Below are positions 1-7,700 of a stretch of 32,335 nt of DNA, in pieces (the stretch's first letter is position 1; every line of letters begins with the position of its first letter). The stretch lies in assembly GCF_900659615.1 (NCBI RefSeq), contig NZ_CAACUY010000090.1:1-32335 (forward strand), written 5' to 3'. The notes beneath the pieces were generated by a model that searched no databases, was not told the DNA's origin, and worked only from the letters and a program-made list of their open reading frames with translations. The stretch is from Actinomadura fibrosa. GTDB lineage: Bacteria > Actinomycetota > Actinomycetes > Streptosporangiales > Streptosporangiaceae. A program made the position numbers and the translations under genes.

Positions 1-2
1 CC

Positions 3-917
3 CCGCCCGGCGCGGCGGGCCGGGCTGCCGGGGCCCCGCCTTCCGCCGGCCCGCGGCTCGCCGCCGTGCTCCCCGCGGTGGACGAGGTCTACACGGTCTC
101 GGTGAACGCGTCCGGGACGCTGCTCGCGGCGGCGGGCGAGGACCGCGCCGTCCGGCTGTGGCGGCTGCCGGGCCGGACGCCCGTCGCCACCCTCCGCGGC
201 CACGGCTACGCGGTGTTCGCGTCGGCGTTCAGCCCCGACGGCCGGACGCTCGCCACCGGCGGCTACGACCGGGAGATCATCCTCTGGAACACGGCGGCGC
301 GCCGGAGGACGGCGACGATCGCGCCGGACCAGGGCACGATCGGGTCGCTCGCCTTCAGCCCGGACGGCCGCCGGCTCGCCTCCGCCGGGACCGACGACGT
401 CCAGCTCTGGGACGTCGCGCGCCGCGCGCGGGTGCGGACGCTCGGCGGCGCCGCGGAGACGCAGTACAGCGCCGCGTTCAGCAGGCTCGGCTGGCTGGCG
501 TACGCGAGCGCCGACAGGCTGCGCATGTGGGCGGCGAAGGCCGCGCCGCGGGGCGCCGCGCTCGGCGGCGTCACGTCGCTGGTGCGGACGATGGCGTTCG
601 ACCCGTCCGGGCGGATCGTCGCGGTCGGCGGCGACGACGGCACCGTCACGCTGTGGGACTGCGCGGCCCGCCGCAGGATCGGGGCCGTCCGTCTCGACCG
701 GAGCGTCAACGCGGTGGCGTTCAGCCCGGACGGCCGGACGCTCGCGACCGCGTCCGGGAACGCCGTCGTCCTGTGGGACGCGGCGCGGCGGGTCCGGACG
801 GCGACGCTGACCGGGCACCGCGGGACGGTGTCGGCGCTCGCGTTCACCCGGGACGGCCGGACGCTCGCGAGCGGCGGCTACGACGGCACCGTCCGCCTCT
901 GGACCCTCGCGCCCTGA
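3..917 (+). CDS. WD40 repeat protein, C-terminal part (5' end outside the window)
   Basis: The frame is open to the left edge, so the gene begins upstream. The first visible residues form an Ala/Pro-rich linker, followed by seven WD40 repeats. Each repeat has a FSPDGR-like strand, and the seven end in LW or MW: RLW, ILW, QLW, RMW, TLW, VLW and RLW. Seven repeats are enough to close one beta-propeller, which normally acts as a protein-binding scaffold. In actinomycetes such propellers are often C-terminal to a Ser/Thr kinase or a STAND NTPase domain, but that part is not visible. A GTG at 66 could serve as a start, but the open upstream frame with linker composition makes a larger protein more likely. 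There is no obvious link to the siderophore genes. The WD40 call is secure; the role is unknown. Confidence 0.85.
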   Translation, partial: PPGAAGRAAGAPPSAGPRLAAVLPAVDEVYTVSVNASGTLLAAAGEDRAVRLWRLPGRTPVATLRGHGYAVFASAFSPDGRTLATGGYDREIILWNTAARRRTATIAPDQGTIGSLAFSPDGRRLASAGTDDVQLWDVARRARVRTLGGAAETQYSAAFSRLGWLAYASADRLRMWAAKAAPRGAALGGVTSLVRTMAFDPSGRIVAVGGDDGTVTLWDCAARRRIGAVRLDRSVNAVAFSPDGRTLATASGNAVVLWDAARRVRTATLTGHRGTVSALAFTRDGRTLASGGYDGTVRLWTLAP

Positions 918-1172
918 GGGCTTCGCGCCGGCCCTCGCATCCGGGCCTTCGCGCCCTCGGTTCCGCCTTGGACCGTTGCCGCCGAGCGCCTCGGAAGCGG
1001 GCGGCGGGCCTCGCGGAGCAGCGGATCGTCAGGGGCCGGCGACGGACCGGAGCCGGTTCCGGTCCGCCGCCGGAGCGCGCCTCCGCTCTACGCACCGTCC
1101 GCCAAAAGGCGGTGATCTTTTATGCGGGCCGCTGCCTATCGGCGCGCCCGGCCGGGGGGTTACAAATCCGGC

Positions 1173-2042
1173 ATGAAGATCGCCGCGCGGGCGGCGACGG
1201 CGGCCGTGGTCCTGACGATCCTGGCGCTGCTCGCCCACCCCCTGCCCGCCGGAGCGTTCCAGGACGCTCCCGAAACGTCCGAGCACACGATCGCGATGGG
1301 CGACTGGGATCGCCCGTACCTGCTGCGCACGCCGCAGAACCGCCGGGCCGCCGGGCCGCTCCCGCTGATCGTCGCCCTGCACGGCGGCCTCAACGACCCG
1401 GCGTACGTGGAGCGGCAGAGCGGCCTCGACGCACTCGCCGACAGCGGCAGGTACGCCGTCGCCTATCCGGAGGGGCTCCTCGGCACCTGGAACGCCGGGG
1501 CCTGCTGCTGGTTCGCCCGCTGGGGCGGCGTCGACGACGTCGCCTTCCTCGACAAGCTCATCGACACGCTGGTGCGGCAGGGCGTCGCCGATCCGTCCCG
1601 GGTGTTCCTGACCGGGTTCTCCAACGGCGGCGGGATGGCCTACCGGTACGCGTGCGAGCGCTCCGACAAGATCGCTGGGATCGCGGTGGTGTCGGGCGCG
1701 CTCGCCATCGGGTGCGCGCCGAAGAAGCCGGTGTCGGTGCTCGCCTTCCACGGGACGTGGGATCCGTCCGTCCCGTACACGGGCGGCGGCAACATGGACG
1801 CGGACGTGCACTTCCCGTTCATCGCCGTGCAGCTGCTGATGGAGTTCTGGCGGTGGGTCGACAAGCTGCCGGCGCTGTCGTGGCCGGTGGCGGACGGGCC
1901 GGACGACTGCGTCGGCACCGGTCCCGGGCCCGTCCAGGTCGCGCTGTGCACGAAGCAGCACGGCGGGCACGAGTGGCCCGACTACGCGACGTCGCTGATG
2001 GCGTCGTTCTTCGACGCCCGCCCGTCCGTGCCCGGCGCCTGA
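1173..2042 (+). CDS. lpqC: Secreted PHB-depolymerase-family esterase (LpqC-like)
   Basis: This is a predicted exported alpha/beta hydrolase of the polyhydroxybutyrate depolymerase / LpqC family (289 aa). The chosen ATG is preceded by a G-rich ribosome site (1154-1160) and opens directly into a signal peptide: basic MKIAARAA, a hydrophobic core, then a likely AGA cleavage near residue 29. An upstream in-frame ATG at 1122 would place 17 unsuitable residues ahead of the signal. The oxyanion-hole HGG follows LIVAL. The nucleophile elbow is GFSNGG (Ser about 150), and the probable acid and base are the Asp in HGTWDPS (about 197) and the His in GGHEWPD (about 266). The family hydrolyses short polyester or feruloyl-type esters; the substrate here is unknown. 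It converges on the MbtH gene across a hairpin and has no iron box, so it is probably outside the siderophore regulon. Confidence 0.85.
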   Translation: MKIAARAATAAVVLTILALLAHPLPAGAFQDAPETSEHTIAMGDWDRPYLLRTPQNRRAAGPLPLIVALHGGLNDPAYVERQSGLDALADSGRYAVAYPEGLLGTWNAGACCWFARWGGVDDVAFLDKLIDTLVRQGVADPSRVFLTGFSNGGGMAYRYACERSDKIAGIAVVSGALAIGCAPKKPVSVLAFHGTWDPSVPYTGGGNMDADVHFPFIAVQLLMEFWRWVDKLPALSWPVADGPDDCVGTGPGPVQVALCTKQHGGHEWPDYATSLMASFFDARPSVPGA

Positions 2043-2050
2043 GCGGGGAC

Positions 2051-2080
2051 GCCCGGGGCGCGCGGGTGCGCGTCCCGGGC
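2051..2080. terminator. GC-rich hairpin between convergent genes
   Basis: Arms of 13 nt (2051-2063 and 2068-2080) pair with one G-T wobble around a four-base loop, GGGT. The hairpin lies between the convergent stops of the esterase and mbtH genes, so it probably terminates both transcripts. There is no U-tract, which is usual in high-GC actinomycetes. Confidence 0.6.
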
Positions 2081-2091
2081 GGGGTCCCGGG

Positions 2092-2289
2092 TCAGGCGCT
2101 CAGGCTCCGCGGGCGGATGTCGGTCCAGTTCGCGTTGACGTGGGCGACGCAGTCCGGGCGCGGCGCGGGGCCGAACGCGACCGTCCAGCCAGCGGGGACG
2201 TCGGCGAACGCGGGCCAGAGCGAGTGCTGGCCCTCGTCGTTGACGAGGACGAGGAAGGTGCCGTCCTGGTCGTCGAACGGGTTGGTCAC
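2092..2289 (-). CDS. mbtH: MbtH-like NRPS accessory protein
   Basis: This 65-aa protein has the complete MbtH signature: NPFDDQDGTF at the N terminus, the central SLWPAFADVPAGW and a C-terminal NWTDIRP. MbtH-like proteins bind NRPS adenylation domains, helping them fold and work, and are usually encoded with their NRPS. The GTG start overlaps the TAG stop of the monooxygenase gene by one base (TAGTG), so the two are translationally coupled. The frame is open far upstream within the monooxygenase gene, but the family begins at this point. It is the last gene of the iron-box-controlled operon (binding protein, monooxygenase, MbtH) and probably serves the A domains of the large NRPS. Confidence 0.95.
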   Translation of the reverse strand: MTNPFDDQDGTFLVLVNDEGQHSLWPAFADVPAGWTVAFGPAPRPDCVAHVNANWTDIRPRSLSA

Positions 2290-3569
2290 TATGCCTCCTG
2301 GGTGACGCGGGCCGGGCGCCCGGCGCGGTGCCGGGCCATCGACTGGACGATCTCGCCGGTGCGGACGGCCGTCATCGACAGCAGCGACGAGGCGATGCCG
2401 TGGCTGTGCTCGGTGGCGCCCTGGAGGTAGACGCCCCAGGCGCACTCGGGCTCGGTGGCGACGCGGTAGTCGCGCTCGACGACCACGCGCCCGTCGGGGC
2501 CGGTGCGGCAGTGCAGGCCGACCTCGCCGAGCAGGTGGAGGGGGTCGCGCTCGCGGTAGCCGGTGGCGTAGACGACGGCGTCGGCGGCGAGGTCGGTGGT
2601 CTCGCCGGTCGGCAGGAAGCCGATCCGCAGCCGGACGCCGTCGTCGCCGTCCCGGACGTCCAGGATCCGCGAGGCGTTGAGGATGCGGAGCCGTTCGGCG
2701 CCCGCGACCTTCTCTGCGTAGGAGCGCCGGTACAGCTCGTCGATGAGGTCGAGGTCCACGACGGAGTAGTTGGTGTTGCGCGAGTAGTCGAAGAGCAGCC
2801 GCTTCACCTCCTCCGGCGCCGCGTAGTAGTGGTCCACGGCCTGCGGGTCGAAGATGCGGTTGGCGAACGAGCTGTCGTCGGCGGGCGAGTACCCGTACCG
2901 GGCGAACACCGCGCACACCTCGGTGGCGGGCAGCGTCCGGTGCAGGTGCTCGACGGCCTCAGCGGCGCTCTGGCCCGCGCCGACGACGACGAGCCGCTCG
3001 GGGTTCCAGCCGGGGCGCTCCGCGAGGCGGGTGAGCAGGTCCTCGGTGTGCCAGATCCGCTCGCCGTGCTGCACGCCCTCCGGCAGGACGGGTTCGAGCC
3101 CCGCGGCGATGACGACGTTGCGGGCGAAGTGGGACTCCAGCTCGTCGTCGCGCCGGACGAGCACCTCCAGCGTCTCGGCGTCGTGCGGCCGCAGCGCGAC
3201 GACCTCGGAGCCGTAGCGGACGCGGTCGGCGAACGACGCCGCCGTCCATTCGAGGTAGTCGTGGAACTCCAGCCGCGTCGGGAACATCGTCTTGTGGTTG
3301 ACGAAGTCGATCAGCCGGTCCTTGGCGTGCAGGTACGACAGGAACGAGTAGCGGCTGGACGGGTTCCGCATCGTCACGAGGTCCTTGAGGAAGTGGACCT
3401 GCATGGTGGCGCCGTCGATCAGCATGCCGCGGTGCCAGCCGAACGCGGGCTGCTTCTCGAAGAACACCGCGTCCATGCCCGCGCCGTGCTCCTCCTCCAG
3501 GGCGACGGCGAGCGCCAGGTTGGAGGGGCCGAACCCGATGCCCACGACGTCATGGACGGCGGTCTGCAT
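2289..3569 (-). CDS. L-ornithine N5-monooxygenase (SidA/PvdA family)
   Basis: This flavin-dependent N-hydroxylase (426 aa) is predicted to convert L-ornithine to N5-hydroxyornithine, the hydroxamate precursor. The N-terminal FAD motif is GIGFGPSN (10-17), followed by the family block FLKDLVTMRNPSSRYSFL. The NADPH motif is GAGQSAAE (197-204), and the second flavin motif is ATGYR (335-339). ATG 3569 is preferred over the in-frame GTG at 3581 because GGAGAA lies about 5 nt before it. Ornithine rather than lysine is inferred from the overall resemblance to ornithine hydroxylases and from the hydroxyornithine-type code in the third A domain of the NRPS. The gene lies 28 nt after the binding-protein stop and overlaps mbtH by one base, so it is inside an operon. 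Confidence 0.93.
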   Translation of the reverse strand: MQTAVHDVVGIGFGPSNLALAVALEEEHGAGMDAVFFEKQPAFGWHRGMLIDGATMQVHFLKDLVTMRNPSSRYSFLSYLHAKDRLIDFVNHKTMFPTRLEFHDYLEWTAASFADRVRYGSEVVALRPHDAETLEVLVRRDDELESHFARNVVIAAGLEPVLPEGVQHGERIWHTEDLLTRLAERPGWNPERLVVVGAGQSAAEAVEHLHRTLPATEVCAVFARYGYSPADDSSFANRIFDPQAVDHYYAAPEEVKRLLFDYSRNTNYSVVDLDLIDELYRRSYAEKVAGAERLRILNASRILDVRDGDDGVRLRIGFLPTGETTDLAADAVVYATGYRERDPLHLLGEVGLHCRTGPDGRVVVERDYRVATEPECAWGVYLQGATEHSHGIASSLLSMTAVRTGEIVQSMARHRAGRPARVTQEA

Positions 3570-3597
3570 GTGCTTCTCCACTCTCGCGGGGGCGCGG

Positions 3598-4617
3598 TCA
3601 GGCGGGCTTGGCCGCGCTCGCGGCCTTCGCGATCTTCGGGACGACCTGGTCGACGACGTAGGGGACGGCCAGCGGCGTGGGGGTGCGCAGCGGCCAGAAG
3701 GACTTCAGGTCGAGCGGCACGTAGGAGCCGCGCTTCACGACGTCCAGGCCGGAGAAGAGCTTGTTGCCCTCGAACTTCCTCTGCGTGGCGGGGTCGTCGT
3801 TGTAGTGGCTGAGCAGGACGTCGGTGTTCAGGACGGAGACCTTCTCCATGCTGAGCTCGGCGGCGAAGCCCTCACCGGGCAGCTTCTTCAGCGACTCGGG
3901 CAGCACCATCCCGAACTCGCTGAGCAGCTTGACGCTGGTGTCCTCGGGGGACTTCATCACGCCGATGTTCCCGGACGGGAACACGCTGGTGAACGCGAAC
4001 GTCTTGCCGTTCAGCTCGGGGTGCGCGGTCTTCACCGAGGCGATCTTCGCCTCGACGTCGGCGACGAGCCTGTCGCCCTCGGCGGCCTTGCCCACGGCCT
4101 TCGCGGTCTGCTTGGCGATGGCCTGCCAGGTGTCCTCGGCGGGGCCGGTCTGGTAGGCGACGGTCGGGGCGAGCTTGGAGAGCTTGCCGTACTCCTTGTC
4201 GATGGTGAAGTCGCCGCCCGCGAGGACGAGGTCGGGCCGCAGCGCGGCGATCTCCTCCAGGTTGAACCCGGCCTCGCCGGCCTTGAGCAGCTTCGGCTTC
4301 GCGCCCGTGAGCTTCGGCGCGCTCCACGGCGCGAGGCCGTCGGACTGGACGCCGGTGAGCTCGGCCATGCCGACCGGCTGGACGCCGAGCGCGAGCAGGG
4401 TGTCCTGGTCGACCTCGCCGAGCGCGACGATGCGCTTCGGCGCGGACTTGATCGTGGTGGTGCCGAGCTTGTGGGTGATGCTGACCGGGAACGCCCCGGC
4501 CGCGCCGCCCTCCGCTCCGGCGGAGGGCTCGTCGTCGCCGCCGCAGGCGACGGCCGCCAGGCCGAGGCCCAGGGTCAGGGCGCTGGTGGCGGCCAGGCGC
4601 CGCATCAGGGTGCGCAT
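3598..4617 (-). CDS. Iron-siderophore ABC transporter substrate-binding lipoprotein
   Basis: This 339-aa protein is a periplasmic-binding-protein family 2 (FepB/FhuD/CchF-like) receptor for ferric siderophores. It starts with a basic segment, a hydrophobic helix and a lipobox AVAC (Cys25), then a Gly/Asp/Glu-rich tether, so it should be anchored on the outer face of the membrane. The first lobe carries KRIVALGEVDQDTLLALGV, typical of the family, and the second lobe is complete. An iron box lies about 50 bp upstream in the gap after the large NRPS, so this is the first gene of the binding protein-monooxygenase-mbtH operon. Its natural partner is a FecCD permease such as the one at the right edge. 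An alternative ATG at 4605 would only shorten the n-region. Confidence 0.93.
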   Translation of the reverse strand: MRTLMRRLAATSALTLGLGLAAVACGGDDEPSAGAEGGAAGAFPVSITHKLGTTTIKSAPKRIVALGEVDQDTLLALGVQPVGMAELTGVQSDGLAPWSAPKLTGAKPKLLKAGEAGFNLEEIAALRPDLVLAGGDFTIDKEYGKLSKLAPTVAYQTGPAEDTWQAIAKQTAKAVGKAAEGDRLVADVEAKIASVKTAHPELNGKTFAFTSVFPSGNIGVMKSPEDTSVKLLSEFGMVLPESLKKLPGEGFAAELSMEKVSVLNTDVLLSHYNDDPATQRKFEGNKLFSGLDVVKRGSYVPLDLKSFWPLRTPTPLAVPYVVDQVVPKIAKAASAAKPA

Positions 4618-4666
4618 AGAGGACCGGTGTCCTTCCAGGTTCTGCCGGGGTATCTGATCACGAACA

Positions 4667-4685
4667 TTAGGTTAGGCAAACCTAA
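4667..4685 (-). promoter_or_regulatory. Iron box (IdeR/DmdR-type operator)
   Basis: TTAGGTTAGGCAAACCTAA matches the actinobacterial IdeR/DmdR1 consensus (TTAGGTTAGGCTAACCTAA-like) at nearly every position and is close to a perfect palindrome. It lies between the stop of the large NRPS and the start of the binding-protein gene, and should repress the binding protein-monooxygenase-mbtH operon when iron is sufficient. Confidence 0.92.
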
Positions 4686-4726
4686 CCACACAAGAGGGCG
4701 GGGGTCATCGGGCGCTATGAGGACAC

Positions 4727-7700
4727 TCACTCCAGCCGGTCGAGCAACCCCGCGACGGTCGGCGCCGCCATCAGGGTCGCGATCTTCAGGGACGCGCAGC
4801 CGGGCTCCCTCCGGATCCGCCGGACGAGTTTCATGGCGAGCAGCGAGTGGCCGCCGAGGTCGAAGAAGTCGTCGTCCGGGCCGACCTCGGGGACGCCCAG
4901 CTCCTCGGCGAAGATGCGGCACAGCAGCGCCTCGCGGTCGTCTCCGCGCCGCGCCGGCGTCCCGCTCCGCTCCTGCGTGACGGTCCGGGCGGTGAGCACC
5001 GAGGGCAGCGCGGCGACGTCCGTGCCGGGGTCGTCGGCGACGGTCTCCAGCAGCGCGACGAGCCCGTCCGCGAGCGCCTCCACCGTCGTCGCGTCGAACA
5101 GGTCGGCCGAGTAGTCGACGATGAGGCGCAGGTCGCCGGACGCGGCGTCCTCGCGGAAGATGAAGTCGAGGTCGAACTTCGCGGCGCCCGGCCCGAACAG
5201 CGCCTCGCGCTGCTCCAGGCCGGGGAACCGCACGTCGCCGACGCCCTGGTTCTCGTAGCCGACCATCACCTGGAACAGCGGGTTGCGGCCCGGCACTCGG
5301 CGCGGGCGCAGCGCCTCGACGACGGCCTCGAACGGCAGGTCCTGGTGGGCGAGGCCCGCGAGGTCGGCCTCGCGAACGCGGCCGAGCAGCTCGGCGAAGG
5401 TCGGCGCCCCGGACACGTCCGCGCGCAGCACGAGCGTGTTGACGAAGAACCCGACGAGGTCGCCCGCGGCCTCCTCCGTCCGGCCCGCGACGGGGCTGCC
5501 GAGCGGGATGTCGTCGCCCGCGCCGGTGCGGTGCAGCAGCGCCGCCACGGCCGCCTGGCACACCATGAACATGCTGGCCCCGGCGTCGCGGGCGACGCGG
5601 CGCAGCCGCCCGGTGAGCCCGGCGGGCAAGTCCGCGGTGAGCGTCGCGCCGCGCTGCCCGACCGTGCCGGGCCGCGGCCGGTCCACCGGCAGCGGGATCT
5701 CCTCCGGGATGCCGGCGAGCGCCCGCGCCCAGTGGTCGAGCTGCCGGGCGTGGACGCTGCCCGGGTCGAGCGGGTCGCCGAGCAGCTCCCGCTGCCACAG
5801 CGCGTGGTCGGCGTACTGGACGGGCGGCGGCTCCCACGCCGGGGCCCGCCCGTCCAGCCGGGCCGTGTACGCCTCGGCGACGTCCCGCGCGAACGGGCCG
5901 AACGACCACTCGTCGAACGCGATGTGGTGGAAGACGGCGAGCAGCAGGTGCTCGCGCTCCCCCTCGGGGAACACCGCGACGCGCAGCGGCAGGTCGGCGC
6001 TCAGGTCGAACGGCCGGGCGATGAACTCCTCCGGCGTGCCCGGCGCGACCTCCAGCGCCGGGCGGGCCTCCTCGGGCGGCAGGATCCGCTGGTACGGGGT
6101 GCCGTCGTGCTCGGCGAACACCGTCCGCAGGCTCTCGTGCCGCGCGGTGACGTCGGCGATCGCCGCCTCCAGCGCCGCGCGGTCGAGGTCGCCGCGCAGC
6201 CGTACCGCGAGCGGCAGGTGGTAGGCGCCGCGCGGGCCGTCGTCCTCGCGCAGGAGCTGGTCGAGCAGCCACAGGCGGCGCTGCGCGAACGACAGCGGGA
6301 TGCGCTCGGGCCGTTCCCGGGGCCCGAGGACGGGCCGGGGCGCGGTGCCCGCGCCGGCGTTGCGGTGGACGCGCTCGGCCAGCTCGGCGACCGTCGGCGC
6401 CTCGAACAGGTCACGGATCGCCAGCTCGGCGCCGAGCACGGCGCGGGCCCGGCCGACGAGCCGGGTCGCGAGCAGCGAGTGCCCGCCGAGCTCGAAGAAG
6501 TCGTCGTCGATCCCGGCGCCGGGCGCGTCCAGCACCTCGGCGAACAGCGTGCACAGCAGCCGTTCGACGGGGGTGCGCGGCGGCCGTCCCGCGCGGCGCG
6601 GGCCGCCCTGCCCGGGGTCGGGCAGGGCGCGCCGGTCGAGCTTGCCGTTCACGGTCAGCGGCAGCGCGTCCAGCGTCAGGATCGCGCTCGGGACCATGTA
6701 GCCGGGCAGCCGCCGCTTCAGGCCCTCCCTCACCCGCGCGGCGAGGATGCCGAGGTCGCGCGCGGCCACCGGGTCGTTGGCGTAGGACGCGGGCGCGCGT
6801 CCGGGCGCGGCGGGCAGGTGCGCGGCGCCGCCGCCGAAGACCGCGTCGTAGCGTCCGGGCTCGTCGCACGGGGTGAGCACCACGTCCGGGTCGAGCGCGT
6901 ACAGCGTCTCCGGTTCGATCCCCTCGGGCGGTGCCGCCAGCGCCGCGCGGGCCTCGTCCGGGGACGCGCCGTCGCGCAGCGCCCGCAGGGCCGCGACCTC
7001 GCCGGACAGCCGGGGGTCGGGGATGCCGCGCACCCGCAGCGGACCGGCCGGGCGCCGCTTCAGGTCGTCCAGGCCGGACCATTCCACGACCTTGGTGTCC
7101 GGGACGGGCGGCAGGTCCGGTCCGTCCTTCCAGAGGACCGCGTCGTAGCGGTGCCGGGTCAGCTCGTTGTGGCGGGTGCCGCGCTTGGCGAGCAGGTCGA
7201 CCCGCGCGGGTCCGTCGAGCGCCGCGAAGAACGCGGGGTCGAGCAGCAGCTCCTTCTCCATGCGGACGGCGCGTTCCACGGCGTCCAGGTCGCCGCCACC
7301 GCGGCCGAGCTGGATCGCGGCGTGCAGGTACCGCACCGTGCGGAGGTCGCGGACGTCGCCGACGAACAGCGCGCCGCCCGGGACGAGCAGCCGCATCGCC
7401 TTGGCGACGACCTCCTCCAGGTATCCGGCGCCGGGGAAGTACTGCACGACGGAGTTGATGACGATGGTGTCGAAGTACTCCTCGGGCAGGCCCTCGGTGT
7501 CGTGCGCCGGGCGGCAGCTCAGCCGCACGGTCGAGTCCGGCCCGAGATCGGCTTGCAGCTTCTCGATGACCGGCGCGGAGAAGTCGGTGCCCCAGTACTC
7601 CTCGGCGTCGGGCGCGATCCTCGTGAGGATCAGCCCGGCGCCGACGCCGATCTCCAGGACGCGCCGCGGCTCCAGCGCCCGGATCCGCTCGACGGTCGTC

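Noticed and set aside
916..958. GAGGGC/GCCCTC repeats after the WD40 gene as a terminator.
   Set aside because: Six-base arms in very GC-rich DNA are expected by chance. The 918-1172 gap otherwise shows nothing beyond the esterase ribosome site.
158..2305. A 2.1-kb + strand frame through the WD40 and esterase genes.
   Set aside because: Arg/Pro-rich shadow in a frame out of phase with two well-supported genes.
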